A stretch of DNA of 64,000 nt from Desulfovibrio sp. Huiquan2017 (GCF_017351175.1 NZ_JAFMPN010000012.1:1-64000); one strand, 5' to 3'; numbered from the stretch's first letter, positions 33,323 to 44,261 are shown. The notes: generated from the letters alone by a model not told the origin. Program-made: numbers and translations.

Positions 33323-35428
33323 TTGACTCTCAAGGACAATCTGCACGCTTTTTTCAACCCCGGCGCCGTGGCCGTCATCGGGGCTTCCTCCACTCCCGGC
33401 AAGGTCGGCCACACCGTTGTGGCGAACATGCTCTCGGCCGGCTATACCGGCAAGCTTTTGCCTGTGAATCCCAAGGGCGGCGAAATCGAGGGGCTGCCGG
33501 TGGTCCCGGACATCGGCGACTTGCCGCGCGGCCTGGATTTGGCCGTCATTGCGGTCCCGCCCCGGTTCGTCGTCGAGGCCGTGCGCCAGCTCGGAGAGAT
33601 CGGGGCCAAGTCGGCCATCGTCATCACCGCCGGATTCAAGGAAGCGGGCAAGGAAGGCTACGATCTCGAGCAGGAGCTCAAGGCGGTCTGCGAGAAGTAT
33701 CGCATCAGCCTGCTCGGTCCCAATTGCTTGGGCATGATCAACGGCGCGGCCGGGGTCAACGCCTCGTTTGCGGCGGGCCTGCCCGGGCTTGGTTCCATCG
33801 CCTTCTTTTCCCAGTCCGGTGCCCTGTGCGTGGCCATCCTGGACTGGGCCCTTGGCGCGAACATCGGCTTTTCAAAATTCGTGTCCCTGGGCAACAAGGC
33901 GGTCCTGGACGAAGCGGACATGCTCGATTATCTCAACCGGGACGAGGCCACCAAAGTCATCCTCGGCTACATTGAAAACGTGGAGCACGGCGAGGCCTTT
34001 CTCAAGGAGGCCCGGCGGGCCAGCCTGAACAAGCCGGTGATCATGATCAAGGCGGGCACCACGGCGGCCGGGGCCAAGGCGGCCAGCTCCCATACCGGGG
34101 CCATCGCCGGATCGGACCAGAGCTACACGGCGGCCTTTCACCAGTCGGGGGTCATCCGGGTGGGCGACGTGGCCACCCTGTTCAACCTGGCCCAGGCCTT
34201 TTCCTCCCAACCCCTGCCCAAGGGGCCGAATCTTGCCGTGGTCACCAACGCGGGCGGCCCCGGCATCCTGGCCGCGGACGCGGCGGACCGCTCCCGGCTG
34301 TCCATGGCCGAGCTTTCCCCCCGGACCATCGAGAAACTGCAAGGTTTCCTTCCCAGCTACGCGGCCTTCTACAACCCTGTGGACATCGTGGCCGACGCCG
34401 ACGCCAAGCGGTACCGGCAGACCCTGGATGTCGTCGGCGAGGACCCCATGGTCCATTCCATCCTCGTCCTGCTCACGCCCACGGCTTCGGTGGAGATCGA
34501 CAAGGCCGCCGAGGCGGTCATCCGTACGGCCCGCAAGTGGGCCAAGCCGGTCTTTGCCTGTTTCATGGGCAAAACCAAGGTGGCCGGAGCCCGTAAGATG
34601 CTCATGGAGGCGGGCGTGCCGTGTTATGCCTTCCCTGAGCCTGCGGTCCATTCCATCGAGACCATGTATCAGTATTATTTGTGGAAGCATCGTCCCGAGC
34701 CCGAGTACGCCGAGGTCGAGCGGGACATGACGGCGGTGCGGCGGGTCATCGACGACCACCTGCGCCGCCGACAGGCCGAGGTGGTGGAATTCGAGGCCCG
34801 ACATATCCTTCAGGCCTATGGGCTGCCCACTCCCCAAACCAGGCTGGCGCGCACCTCGGACGAGGCTGTGGCTGCCGCCGAGGAGATCGGCTATCCCGTG
34901 GTCCTCAAGATTGCCTCGCCGAACATTTCGCACAAGACCGACGTGGGCGGAGTCAAGGTCAATCTGCGAAGCGCCCGCGAGGTCCTGGATACCTTCAAGG
35001 AGATCACGGCCCGGGCACAGCGCATGCGCCGCGACGCCTACATAGCGGGCTGCCTGGTCCAGGAAATGGCCCCTCCGGGCGTGCGGGAAGTGATCATCGG
35101 GTTCAAGCGGGACGAGCAGTTCGGGCCCATGCTCATGTTCGGGCTGGGCGGGGTGTACGTGGAGATCCTGAAGGACATTTCCTTCAAGCTCGCGCCCCTG
35201 TCCAAGCAGGACGCCTTCGAGATCGTGCGCGAGATCAAATCCTACATGCTGCTCAAGGGACTCAAGGGCGACAAGCCCGTGAATTTCGCCGCGCTGGAGC
35301 GGATCATCATGGTCATGTCCAAGCTGGCCATGGACCTGCCCGAGGTGCTTGAGGCCGAATTCAATCCGGTCCTGGTCAACAACGAGCGGGCCATGGTGGC
35401 CGACGTGCGCATGACCCTGAGCGTGTAG
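33323..35428 (+). CDS. ADP-forming acetyl/acyl-CoA synthetase family protein
   Basis: 701 residues from a TTG start at 33323, preceded at good spacing by AGGAG. CoA-binding domain AVAVIGASSTPGKVGH; succinyl-CoA-ligase-like domains with SQSGALCVAILDW and SSHTGAIAGSD (phospho-His region); C-terminal ATP-grasp with GYPVVLKIASPNISHKTDVGG and EMAPPGVREVIIG. It interconverts acyl-CoA plus ADP and phosphate with acid plus ATP. A fused GNAT domain, as in protein acetyltransferases, is absent. Confidence 0.88.
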   Translation: MTLKDNLHAFFNPGAVAVIGASSTPGKVGHTVVANMLSAGYTGKLLPVNPKGGEIEGLPVVPDIGDLPRGLDLAVIAVPPRFVVEAVRQLGEIGAKSAIVITAGFKEAGKEGYDLEQELKAVCEKYRISLLGPNCLGMINGAAGVNASFAAGLPGLGSIAFFSQSGALCVAILDWALGANIGFSKFVSLGNKAVLDEADMLDYLNRDEATKVILGYIENVEHGEAFLKEARRASLNKPVIMIKAGTTAAGAKAASSHTGAIAGSDQSYTAAFHQSGVIRVGDVATLFNLAQAFSSQPLPKGPNLAVVTNAGGPGILAADAADRSRLSMAELSPRTIEKLQGFLPSYAAFYNPVDIVADADAKRYRQTLDVVGEDPMVHSILVLLTPTASVEIDKAAEAVIRTARKWAKPVFACFMGKTKVAGARKMLMEAGVPCYAFPEPAVHSIETMYQYYLWKHRPEPEYAEVERDMTAVRRVIDDHLRRRQAEVVEFEARHILQAYGLPTPQTRLARTSDEAVAAAEEIGYPVVLKIASPNISHKTDVGGVKVNLRSAREVLDTFKEITARAQRMRRDAYIAGCLVQEMAPPGVREVIIGFKRDEQFGPMLMFGLGGVYVEILKDISFKLAPLSKQDAFEIVREIKSYMLLKGLKGDKPVNFAALERIIMVMSKLAMDLPEVLEAEFNPVLVNNERAMVADVRMTLSV

Positions 35429-35434
35429 GCTTTC

Positions 35435-35632
35435 CTATTTCTTCCTCAACTTGGTGACGGACTCGCCACCGATGCCCCAGTTGTCCGTGTCCACCTCGTC
35501 GATGATGACGAAGGTGGTCTTGGGGTTTTTGCCGAGCACGTCGGCCAGCAGGTCGGTCACACCTTGAATCAGCCGCTGTTTCTGTTCCGTGGTTGCGCCT
35601 TCGTTGGTGATGCGGATGTTCACGAACGGCAT
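35435..35632 (-). CDS. 4-oxalocrotonate tautomerase family protein
   Basis: 65 residues; the initiator Met is followed by the catalytic Pro1 (MPFVNIRI), and length and fold match 4-OT subunits that form hexamers. GVTDLLADVLGKNP and FVIIDEVDTDNWGIGG are family-typical. The substrate is unknown. It lies 3 bases beyond the kinase gene stop. Confidence 0.85.
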   Translation of the reverse strand: MPFVNIRITNEGATTEQKQRLIQGVTDLLADVLGKNPKTTFVIIDEVDTDNWGIGGESVTKLRKK

Positions 35633-35635
35633 GGT

Positions 35636-37054
35636 TTACTCCTCGGCTCTGGTTCGGGGTTGCAGAGGCAGGGCCACGGTCACGGTGGTGCCGTGTTCCA
35701 TGGACAAGTCCAGGTCGATGCGCCCGCCCATGACCTCGACCATGAGCCGGGCTGAATAGGTCCCGAGTCCTGTGCCGGTACGCTTTCCTGCCGTGGCGTA
35801 TTTTTCGAAGAATTTGGCGCGCATGGACTCGGGCACGGGGGCGGGGTTGTGCACGGCGGCGAAAAATTCCCCGTCGGCGCGCAGGGATATGGAGACCGTG
35901 TCGCCGGGGCCGGACGCCTCAATGGCGTTTTTGAGCAGATTGGCCAGGATCGCATAGAGCAGATTGACCTCGGTGGAGATGGTCAGGGCGTCTTCCGGGC
36001 GCAGGGGACGTCCTCCGAAGGCGGTCTCCACGGCAACGCCCTTGGAGCGGGCCAGCTCGGACAGATCCTCCGTCAGTCGGCGGCACACGAACAGGACATC
36101 CACGTCGGCGGGCGTGTATTCATAGACGCCGGTCTCCATCCGGTAGAGGTCCAGGGACCGGCTGATCAGGTCCATGCCGGTGTTGGCGACCCGGCGCATG
36201 TCGTCGAGCATCTCCCGTTGTTCCGGGTCCAGGGTGGTGAAATTTTCCAGGTAGGTGATGCCGTTGAGCACCCCCAGCAGCGGGGTTTTGATGTCGTGGC
36301 GGGTGATTTGCTCCACGTCCTCGCGTAATTTTGCGGCTTGGCGCCGCGAGTGTTCCTTGGCGACTTCCTGGCGGATCAGGAGCAGGACCACGCCAAGCAG
36401 GGCGAAGCAGATGACGAAGGAGCCCACCGTGGCGTAGAGGTTGAAGCGCTCCAGTTGATGCATGGGCTCGGTCACGTCGAAGACCAGCTCAAAGGCCCCC
36501 ATGAAGTTGTCGCCACGCATGACCGGTGCAAAAGCCGCCACGGTGTCTATGGCCGAGGGCCGTCCCTGGACAGGGTCGCTGCGCAGGATGTCGAGATGGG
36601 CGTATTGCCTGCCCTTGGCGATATGGTCCGTGAAGACCGGCTTGGTTTCCTTCGTGCCGATTTCGGCCGTGTCCGTGGAATAGAGGATTCGGCCGTCCGG
36701 GGCGAACACGCGGACCGCGAGCAGGCCGAAGTCCGTTTCCAGCCGGTAGACGTCGGCCAGGAACCGGGGAGTGTCGAGGATCGTTGGGCCCAGGGGGGTG
36801 TGTTTGATGGACGGAGGGATGGTCAATGCGGTAAGCCGCCGGGCCCCATCCTCGAAGGTGTCGACCATGATCCTGGTATAGCCGGGATAGATGACCAGGG
36901 CGTTGACCAAGGGCAGGCCCACGGCGCAGAGCATGGCCAGGATCAGGATGCCGAGCAGCGGGTAGCTACGAGGCATCCGGTGTCGGGCGAAGATCTGGTG
37001 AAGCAACCCATTGGGGATACGGGCAGTCTGGTCGTGTTTTTCGTCTGCGGCCAT
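35636..37054 (-). CDS. Membrane sensor histidine kinase
   Basis: 472 residues. Helices near 33-53 and 208-226 flank a periplasmic sensor region (LETDFGLLAVRVFAPDGRI). Phospho-His lies in QITRHDIKTPLLG; the ATP-binding domain has NLLKNAIEASG and GTGLGTYSARLMVEVMGG. DIKTP in place of ELRTP resembles CitA/HPK-type kinases. No response regulator is adjacent. Confidence 0.88.
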   Translation of the reverse strand: MAADEKHDQTARIPNGLLHQIFARHRMPRSYPLLGILILAMLCAVGLPLVNALVIYPGYTRIMVDTFEDGARRLTALTIPPSIKHTPLGPTILDTPRFLADVYRLETDFGLLAVRVFAPDGRILYSTDTAEIGTKETKPVFTDHIAKGRQYAHLDILRSDPVQGRPSAIDTVAAFAPVMRGDNFMGAFELVFDVTEPMHQLERFNLYATVGSFVICFALLGVVLLLIRQEVAKEHSRRQAAKLREDVEQITRHDIKTPLLGVLNGITYLENFTTLDPEQREMLDDMRRVANTGMDLISRSLDLYRMETGVYEYTPADVDVLFVCRRLTEDLSELARSKGVAVETAFGGRPLRPEDALTISTEVNLLYAILANLLKNAIEASGPGDTVSISLRADGEFFAAVHNPAPVPESMRAKFFEKYATAGKRTGTGLGTYSARLMVEVMGGRIDLDLSMEHGTTVTVALPLQPRTRAEE

Positions 37055-37384
37055 GTGCGGGAATCTCCTGAGGGAGGGAATGAAGCGTGGCGTGTTCTCG
37101 GAGGAAACATAACAGATGGCGGGAATCTGACAAGTTAATTTGAACGCCCTTTCACGCTGGCCGCCAAGCTCGGTTTCGGTCTGTTGCCTTGTTTGCTTTA
37201 TCTTATATTCTATATGCAGGATGACTGTCTAGACCCAATGCGGACCGAGGGGGCCCGCCCGCCGGGATCGAAGATGCGGCGCACGGCCCGGACCGGGGAA
37301 AAGATCTTCCCGGCCGGGCCGTGTGGATATATGGGGCGTTGCGGTCCCGGGACCGTGTCGATGGTGGGGGCGCCGCGTGACCGT
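37055..37384. other. Intergenic region with strong hairpin
   Basis: No gene is supported. A long hairpin at 37282-37323 (outer arms CACGGCCCGG and CCGGGCCGTG, inner GGGAA/TTCCC) lies just beyond the hslU stop on the minus strand. It probably ends or stabilises that transcript, although no clear T-run follows. Confidence 0.55.
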
Positions 37385-38770
37385 CTACAGGATGTAGCGC
37401 GACAGGTCGCGGTCCTCGACGACCTCGCCGAGTTGGGCCACGACGTAGTCGCGGTCGATGACCACCTTGTTGCCGGATTTGTCCGGGGCTTCGAAGGAAA
37501 GGTCGGCCAGGATCTTCTCCATGATGGTGTAGAGCCGACGTGCGCCGATGTTCTCGGTTTCCTCGTTGATCTTCTCGGCCATAGCGGAGATCTCCTCCAG
37601 CGCTTCGCGGGTGTAGTCCACCTCCACGCCTTCGGTCTTGAGCAGGGCCTTGTACTGCACGGTCAGGGCGTTTTTGGGCTCGGTCAGGATCTGGTAAAAC
37701 TCCTCCTTGTGCAGGGAGGCCAGCTCTTCGCGCAGGGGGAAGCGGCCCTGGAGTTCGGGGATGAGGTCCGACGGCTTGGCGAAATGGAAGGCGCCTGCCG
37801 CGATGAACAGGATGTGGTCGGTCTTGACCATGCCGTACTTGGTGTTGACCACGCTGCCCTCGACGATGGGCAAAAGGTCGCGCTGGACGCCTTCGCGCGA
37901 TACGTCTGCCGAGCCGCCGCCCGCCTGGTCGTGGCGCGAAGCGATCTTGTCCATCTCGTCGATGAACAGGATGCCTTGCTGCTCCACGCGTTCCCGGGCC
38001 AATTCGTTGACCGCGTCGGGGTCGATGAGCTTGTCGGCTTCCTCGTCGATGAGCAGTTGATAGGCGTCCTTGATCTTCATCTTGCGGGCCTTGCGTTTGC
38101 CCGGGAACATGTTGGAGAAGGCGTTTTGCAGGTTGGATCCCATCTCCTCCATGCCGGGGATGGCCATGATCTCGACGCTGGCGCCGCTTTGGACCGTGAC
38201 CTGCATCTCCACTTCGCGTTCGTCCAATTGGCCCGCGCGGAACATCTGGCGGAACTTCTCGCGGGTATCGTCATCCTTGGGCGGCTCAATCTTTTCCACT
38301 TCGCCATCCTGCCCGCCCTGGAAAAAGCCCATGGGCCCGGAGGACTGCGGTTTTTTGCCCGGCAGGAGCAGGTCCAGCAGACGTTCTTCGGCGTTTTTCT
38401 CGGCTTTGATGCGGACCTTTTCGGTCTCTTCCTTGCGGACCATGTTCACGCCGATCTCCATGAGGTCGCGGATCATGGATTCCACGTCGCGGCCCACGTA
38501 GCCCACTTCGGTGAACTTGGTGGCCTCCACCTTGAAGAACGGGCAGTTGGTCAGTCGGGCCAGCCGCCGGGCGATCTCGGTCTTGCCCACGCCCGTGGGG
38601 CCCATCAGGATGATGTTCTTGGGCGCTATTTCGTCGCGCAGCTCCGGGTCGAGCTGCTGCCTGCGCCAGCGGTTGCGCATGGCGATGGCCACCATGCGTT
38701 TGGCCGCGTTCTGGCCGATGATGTATTTGTCCAGTTCCGATACGATTTCTCTGGGGGTCAGATTGCTCAT
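37385..38770 (-). CDS. hslU: HslU, ATPase subunit of the HslUV protease
   Basis: 461 residues, close to the usual 440-460. Walker A is [14 protein letters not shown], Walker B is [11 protein letters not shown], and the sensor region is [15 protein letters not shown]. The C-terminal tail (DRDLSRYIL) is the part that inserts into HslV pockets. The I-domain lies between the Walker motifs. It is downstream of hslV, separated by 221 bp containing a palindrome. Confidence 0.97.
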   Translation of the reverse strand: MSNLTPREIVSELDKYIIGQNAAKRMVAIAMRNRWRRQQLDPELRDEIAPKNIILMGPTGVGKTEIARRLARLTNCPFFKVEATKFTEVGYVGRDVESMIRDLMEIGVNMVRKEETEKVRIKAEKNAEERLLDLLLPGKKPQSSGPMGFFQGGQDGEVEKIEPPKDDDTREKFRQMFRAGQLDEREVEMQVTVQSGASVEIMAIPGMEEMGSNLQNAFSNMFPGKRKARKMKIKDAYQLLIDEEADKLIDPDAVNELARERVEQQGILFIDEMDKIASRHDQAGGGSADVSREGVQRDLLPIVEGSVVNTKYGMVKTDHILFIAAGAFHFAKPSDLIPELQGRFPLREELASLHKEEFYQILTEPKNALTVQYKALLKTEGVEVDYTREALEEISAMAEKINEETENIGARRLYTIMEKILADLSFEAPDKSGNKVVIDRDYVVAQLGEVVEDRDLSRYIL

Positions 38771-38787
38771 GTGAATGCCTCCGGCGG

Positions 38788-38817
38788 CTTAAGAGCCTTT
38801 TGAAAAAGGTTCTTAAG
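38788..38817. repeat. Extragenic palindrome between hslV and hslU
   Basis: 14-base arms CTTAAGAGCCTTTT and AAAAGGTTCTTAAG with a 2-base loop and one G-T pair. It is followed by TCTCCAAAACTTTTT, an extragenic form I associate with Desulfovibrio-group genomes. It may end part of the hslV transcript or be a dispersed repeat. Confidence 0.55.
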
Positions 38818-38991
38818 AATCTCCAAAACTTTTTGTCGCACGCCTGTCGGCGTGGGAATGTTCTCGATTACATGGCGCGTCCTTCCGGGTACGCACCTTC
38901 CACGCCGCCATTTTTTTTTGCGTATCTCGTCCCTACCAGGCGGCGTGGCGCCAAAAAGCTTTGAAGGGAGAGCGCGCGTCTGCGTCTTGAA

Positions 38992-39531
<540 letters not shown>

Positions 39532-39540
39532 GGATTCTCC

Positions 39541-40089
39541 TTACAGGATGTCTTCGGCGATGCGCGACCATGTGTGGAAGGCCGCCTCGCTGTACAGGAC
39601 CATGACCGCCTCGCCAACCAGCTCCGTTTCGAGCCCCTGCCTCAGGGCAGCGAGCGCAATGCGCGCCGCGTCCTCGACCGGGTAGCCGTAGACGCCGCAG
39701 GAGATGGCCGGGAAGGCCAGGGTCTTTATGTCGTGTTGGTGGGCGAGCGCCATGCTGTTCCGGTAGGCGTTGCCGAGCAATTCGGGCTCGCGGTTTGCGC
39801 CGCCGCGCCAGATGGGCCCGACGGTGTGGATGATATGGCGTGCGGACAGGCCGAAACCGGGCGTGATGACCGCCTCGCCCGGGGGCAGGGAACCAATCTC
39901 GCGGATGATCTCCCGGCAGGCCGCCTGGAGGAGGTCGATGCCTGCGGCGCGGTGGATGGCCCCGTCCACGCCGCCGCCTCCGGCGAGTCTGGAGTTGGCC
40001 GCGTTGACGATGGCGTCCACGGACAGCCGGGTTATGTCGCCCTTGTGGACGGTGATTCGCCCGGGGCCTGCGCTCCATGATTTCTGCAT
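39541..40089 (-). CDS. Macrodomain ADP-ribose hydrolase
   Basis: 182 residues. Signature segments are GDITRLSVDAIVNAANS, GGGGVDGAIHRAAG, ITPGFGLSARHIIHTVGP and FPAISCGVYGYP, the MacroD/YmdB set. It probably removes ADP-ribose or cleaves O-acetyl-ADP-ribose. It lies 9 bp upstream of hslV on the same strand, so the three genes may be co-transcribed. Confidence 0.93.
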   Translation of the reverse strand: MQKSWSAGPGRITVHKGDITRLSVDAIVNAANSRLAGGGGVDGAIHRAAGIDLLQAACREIIREIGSLPPGEAVITPGFGLSARHIIHTVGPIWRGGANREPELLGNAYRNSMALAHQHDIKTLAFPAISCGVYGYPVEDAARIALAALRQGLETELVGEAVMVLYSEAAFHTWSRIAEDIL

Positions 40090-40183
40090 GACGCTTTGGA
40101 AGGTAAGGCCTCTGGGCGGATTGGCAAGGGGGACGGCGTTTGAAAACCTTTCGGCAGCCGTTTGTTCGTGCTACATATGGATA

Positions 40184-41383
40184 ATGACCAAGACCGAAAC
40201 CATACTCCTGGTGGACGACCAGCCCGAGAACATCAGCATCATGATCGAGGCGCTGTCTTCCCGATACACCCTGTTGGCGGCCACCGACGGGGCCACGGCC
40301 CTGGAACGCGCGGCGGGCGAACCCAGGCCGGATCTTATCCTTTTGGATGTGATGATGCCGGGCATGAGCGGCCATGAGGTCTGCCGCAAGCTCAAGCACG
40401 ACCCGGCCACCCGGGATATCCCGGTCATCTTCGTGACCTCGCTGGACGCGCCGGATGACGAGGCCCGGGGATTGGGCATCGGGGCCTCGGACTACATCGC
40501 CAAGCCCATCAGCCCGCCCGTGGTCCAGGCCAGGGTGCGGGCGCATCTCGATCTCAAGCGGGCCCGAGAGCAATTGCTGCATCAGAACGAAGCCCTGGAG
40601 GAGCGGGTCAGAGAACGGACCGCCGAGGTGATCCGGGCCCAGCGGGAGCGGGTGGAGAGCCTCAAGCATTTCGCCGACGCCATGGCGCATCAGATCCGCA
40701 ACCCGGTCATGGCCATCGGCGGCATCGCCGGGCTGCTCATGCGCAAGGCCCCGGAGGGCAGCCCCTTGTCTTCCTATGCCGAGGCCGTGCGCGAGGACAG
40801 CCTGCGCCTGGAGAGTCTGGTGGGGGTGATCAGCGAGTACGTTTCCCTGTCCGCCGGGGAATTTCGCCAGGCCGAGGCGGCCGAGCTCATGGGAGCGGCC
40901 CTTAAGGGCGCGCAAGGGCTTGCGGCGTCAATGGGGCGGGAGCTTCTGGTGGATAGCGATTTGCAATCCGGCCGGGTCCAAGTGGATGAGCGCATCGTGG
41001 TCAAGGCCCTGAACGAAATCGTGGTCAACGCCCTGGAGTTCGCCCTGGAGGACCGTGTGCGACTGACCATCCGGGGCGGGCCGGGCCAGTTCGGCGAGGA
41101 ACTGGCCGAGGCCGGGCTGACCGGTCCGGGGCGCATCCGTTACGGCATCCGCATCGAAGATGACGGGCCCGGCATCGACAAGGCGGTCCTGCCGTATGTG
41201 ACCGATCCCTTTTTCTCCACCAAGGCGCAGGGCGCGGGCATGGGATTGACCAAGGTCAAGCGGGTTGTCTGCGACGAGCAAGGCGGCACTTTGCTGATCC
41301 TGTCGCCCGCGGGGGCGGGCGGCGCAGCGCGGCCCGGGACGGCGGTCATCTTGGACCTGCCCCTTGCCCGGGAGAAGGGCTAA
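40184..41383 (+). CDS. Response-regulator receiver fused to histidine kinase
   Basis: 399 residues from ATG 40184. Receiver domain at 1-125: LLVDDQPENI, phospho-Asp in LILLDVMMPGMSG, VTSLDAPDD and DYIAKPISP. A coiled linker (LEERVRERTAEVIRAQ) leads to the kinase, with His in ADAMAHQIRNPVMAIGG and ATP site EIVVNALEFAL, DDGPGID and GAGMGLTKV. It ends 4 bases into the convergent channel gene. There is no sensor domain, so input must come from another kinase. Confidence 0.9.
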   Translation: MTKTETILLVDDQPENISIMIEALSSRYTLLAATDGATALERAAGEPRPDLILLDVMMPGMSGHEVCRKLKHDPATRDIPVIFVTSLDAPDDEARGLGIGASDYIAKPISPPVVQARVRAHLDLKRAREQLLHQNEALEERVRERTAEVIRAQRERVESLKHFADAMAHQIRNPVMAIGGIAGLLMRKAPEGSPLSSYAEAVREDSLRLESLVGVISEYVSLSAGEFRQAEAAELMGAALKGAQGLAASMGRELLVDSDLQSGRVQVDERIVVKALNEIVVNALEFALEDRVRLTIRGGPGQFGEELAEAGLTGPGRIRYGIRIEDDGPGIDKAVLPYVTDPFFSTKAQGAGMGLTKVKRVVCDEQGGTLLILSPAGAGGAARPGTAVILDLPLAREKG

Positions 41384-43272
41384 CGCGTCTTGGCGGGGCT
41401 CTGCAATTCCGCGGCGAGGGCGGCCTCTTCCTTGCTCTCGCCCTTCACTTCGGCGATGGCTTCGGCGTAGGCCAGGAACACGTCGTCGCGGTTGATCAGT
41501 CCGAGGATGTCCGAGGTGTCGGTCTCGGAGACCACCGGAATCTGGCCGTAGTCCGTGTTCACGAAGCGGAGCAGGGCCTGGTACAGGTCGTAGTCCGGGC
41601 GCACGTAGACCGGCCGGGACATGAGGTCGCGGACCACTACCAGCTCGTGCAGATCCTCCTCGAACATCCAATTGCGCACGTTGTGGATGGAGACCATGCC
41701 CACGTAAGTGCCGTCCTGGCTGCGTACCGGGAAGTAGAATTGGTCCGAGTGGGCGATGATGTCGGTCAGCGCTTTCAGGGTCGTTCCCTCTTCCAGGACG
41801 ATGACGTCGCCCGGGTTGTAGAAGTCCGACACGTGCATCTGTTCGAGGACATTGATGGTCGCGTCCTCGGCGTGGGCCGGGGAATCGAATTTGTTTTCCA
41901 CCTGGTGCTCGTAGAGCGAGTAGCCGCGGCCGAGCACAATGCACAGGGCCGAGGCGAGCATGAGCGGGGCGAGCAGGCCGTAACCCTGGGTCAGTTCGGT
42001 GACCATGATCAGCGGGCCGATGGGGGCGTTGGCCACGCCCGCGAAGAAGGCTGCCATGCCGACCAGGATGTACGCGCCGGGCTGAGTGACGATGTTCGGG
42101 AAGAAGTGGTGGCCGAATTTGCCCACCAGGCCGCCGGACATGCCGCCCACGAACAGGGCGGGCGCGAACATGCCGCCGGACATGCCCGAGCCGATGGTCA
42201 CCGAGGTGGCCACGGTCTTGCCGATGATGATGTAGCACATGCCCAGGGCCGGAATTTGGCCGAGGATGGCCAGCTCCAGCCAGCCGTAGCCGCCGGACAG
42301 GATGCCGCCGGTGACCATGCCGTGGGTGGCGGTGTAGGGGTAGAGGATGCCGAGCAGGCCCATGGTCAGGCCGCCCAATCCCATGGACCAGACCAGGCCG
42401 ATCTTCTCCTTGAGCGGGAAGAAAATATGATATTTTATGGTGTAGAAGGTCTTCACGTACAGCCAGCCCACTGCGGCGCAGACAAGGGCGAGCAGGGCAT
42501 AGAATATCAGCTCCCGGGGGTCGTGAAAGCTGAAGCGCGGAATGCCGAAGATGGGCTCCGTGCCGTAAAAGAAAGTGAAGATGGAGTAGGAGACCACCGA
42601 ACTCATGACCGAAGGCAGGATGGCCTCGGACTCGAAGTCCTCGCGGTAGATGACTTCGACCGCGGTCAGGGCGCCGCCGAGCGGAGCGCGGAAGATGGCA
42701 CCCAGGCCGCCCGCCGCACCGGCCAGCAGGAGCATGCGCCGCTCCTTGGCGGACATGTTCAGGATCTTGGCCAGCCAGGCGCCGATGCCCGCGCCCATCT
42801 GGGTGATGGGGCCCTCGCGTCCGGCGGAGCCGCCCGAGGCGATGGTCAGGACCGAGCACAGCCCCTTGATGATGGCCACCCGGGCCTTGATGATGCCGCC
42901 GCTGTTGTGGAAGGCGTTGATGGTCGCGTCGGTGCCGTCGGTGCCGCCGTTGATGGTCTCGGGGATGAAGGTCTTGACCAGCCAGCCGGTGAGCAGGGCC
43001 GTGCCCGTGGTGAAGGCCGGGATGATCCATGGCCGGTACTGTCCGGCGGGGCCTTCGAAGATGCCCTCGCCCGCCGGGTCCGGAGAGACGATGCCGGCCA
43101 ACTGGTGCTGGATGAGGAACTTGCCGCTCTCCACCAGCCAGAAGAAGCCCACGGCCACCAGACCGGACAGGGCACCGACGACCACGCCGATGACCAACCA
43201 GCGGAAGGAGGTCACGGTGCGGTAGGATTTGACGAAATCTTTCCAGTAACTGATCAGACGGGTAAACGGCAT
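41380..43272 (-). CDS. ClC-family chloride channel/antiporter with CBS pair
   Basis: 630 residues from ATG 43272; a start at 43296 overlapping ribF is possible. Selectivity motifs are SGGSAGREGPITQMGA, GMSGGMFAPALFVGGM and NAPIGPLIMVTELT. About 10 or more membrane helices fill residues 25-450. Two CBS domains follow (IAHSDQFYFPVRSQDGTYVGMV and RDLMSRPVYV), with an acidic helical tail. The gating Glu is in GREGP. CBS domains usually sense nucleotides. Confidence 0.93.
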   Translation of the reverse strand: MPFTRLISYWKDFVKSYRTVTSFRWLVIGVVVGALSGLVAVGFFWLVESGKFLIQHQLAGIVSPDPAGEGIFEGPAGQYRPWIIPAFTTGTALLTGWLVKTFIPETINGGTDGTDATINAFHNSGGIIKARVAIIKGLCSVLTIASGGSAGREGPITQMGAGIGAWLAKILNMSAKERRMLLLAGAAGGLGAIFRAPLGGALTAVEVIYREDFESEAILPSVMSSVVSYSIFTFFYGTEPIFGIPRFSFHDPRELIFYALLALVCAAVGWLYVKTFYTIKYHIFFPLKEKIGLVWSMGLGGLTMGLLGILYPYTATHGMVTGGILSGGYGWLELAILGQIPALGMCYIIIGKTVATSVTIGSGMSGGMFAPALFVGGMSGGLVGKFGHHFFPNIVTQPGAYILVGMAAFFAGVANAPIGPLIMVTELTQGYGLLAPLMLASALCIVLGRGYSLYEHQVENKFDSPAHAEDATINVLEQMHVSDFYNPGDVIVLEEGTTLKALTDIIAHSDQFYFPVRSQDGTYVGMVSIHNVRNWMFEEDLHELVVVRDLMSRPVYVRPDYDLYQALLRFVNTDYGQIPVVSETDTSDILGLINRDDVFLAYAEAIAEVKGESKEEAALAAELQSPAKTR

Positions 43273-43277
43273 GGGAC

Positions 43278-44261
43278 TCAGCGGACCTCCGCGCATCGGC
43301 CGAAGTTGGGGTGAGTCAATTTGATGGCCGCTTCGGGCTGGGCGAGGATGCGGCGGCCCAGTTCCACGTCCCTGGCGATGCGGTCCTTGAGTTCATCCAG
43401 GCTGTTGAATTTCTTTTCATCGCGGATGCGCTGCACGAAATGGACCCGGATTTCGTCTCCGTAAATATCGCCGGAAAAGTCGAGCAGGTGAGCCTCCACC
43501 GACAGGGCGTCGTTGCCGAAGGTCGGGTTCTTGCCAATGTTGGCCACACCCTCGTAGACGGCTTCGCCCGCCTCGGCCCAGATGGCGTAGACCCCGGGCT
43601 TGGGGAAGAGTTCGTCCACCAGCTTGAGGTTGGCCGTGGGGAAGCCGAGGAGCTTACCGCCCCGATTCATCCCGTGCACCACCTCGCCCTTGACCTGGTA
43701 GAACCGGCCGAGCAGGGGGCGTACCGCCCAGACGTGCCCCGCCTGGACGAGGTCGCGGATGCGGGTGGAGGAGACGACGGCGTTGTCGATGGTCACCGGG
43801 TCGAGCCGGTCCACGGTGAAGCCGTACTTTTCGCCCAGCGCGCACAGGGTTTCGAAATTCCCGGCCCGTCCCTTGCCCAGGTGGTAGTCGTAGCCGATGA
43901 TCATGTCCTTCACGTTCAGCCCGTCCACCAGGTAGGTCTTGACGAATTGTTCGGGCGAGAGCCGGGCCATGTCCATGGTAAATTCGAGCAGCAGGCAGAC
44001 CTGTGGGCCGAATTGGGAGATGATTTCCAGCTTCTGTTCGGTCAGGGTGATGAACGGCGGGGTGCGGTCGTTACGCAGCACCCGCAGTGGATGGGGATCG
44101 AAGGTCACGACAACGCTGACGAGATCCCGGGCCTTGGCCCGTTCGCAGGCCAGCTCGATGAGTTTTTGATGACCTTTGTGGACTCCGTCGAAATTGCCGA
44201 TGGTCACGCATGACCCGGCAATGACGTCCCGGATGTCCTGTATGGTCCTTGCGACGATCAT
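43278..44261 (-). CDS. ribF: Bifunctional riboflavin kinase/FAD synthetase
   Basis: 327 residues. The N-terminal FAD synthetase has VTIGNFDGVHKGHQKLIE and SSTRIRDLVQAG. The C-terminal riboflavin kinase has GEVVHGMNRGGKLLGFPTANL and NIGKNPTFG, then VHFVQRIRDEKKF. It converts riboflavin to FMN and FAD. It lies upstream of the channel gene with 5 bases between them. Confidence 0.97.
   Translation of the reverse strand: MIVARTIQDIRDVIAGSCVTIGNFDGVHKGHQKLIELACERAKARDLVSVVVTFDPHPLRVLRNDRTPPFITLTEQKLEIISQFGPQVCLLLEFTMDMARLSPEQFVKTYLVDGLNVKDMIIGYDYHLGKGRAGNFETLCALGEKYGFTVDRLDPVTIDNAVVSSTRIRDLVQAGHVWAVRPLLGRFYQVKGEVVHGMNRGGKLLGFPTANLKLVDELFPKPGVYAIWAEAGEAVYEGVANIGKNPTFGNDALSVEAHLLDFSGDIYGDEIRVHFVQRIRDEKKFNSLDELKDRIARDVELGRRILAQPEAAIKLTHPNFGRCAEVR

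Noticed and set aside
37184-38803. Long plus-strand ORF over hslU
   Set aside because: HslU on the minus strand is unmistakable. The opposite frame is low-complexity His/Asp/Val-rich.
41647-43314. Long plus-strand ORF over the ClC channel gene
   Set aside because: The channel motifs on the minus strand are decisive, and the antisense frame has no supported start.
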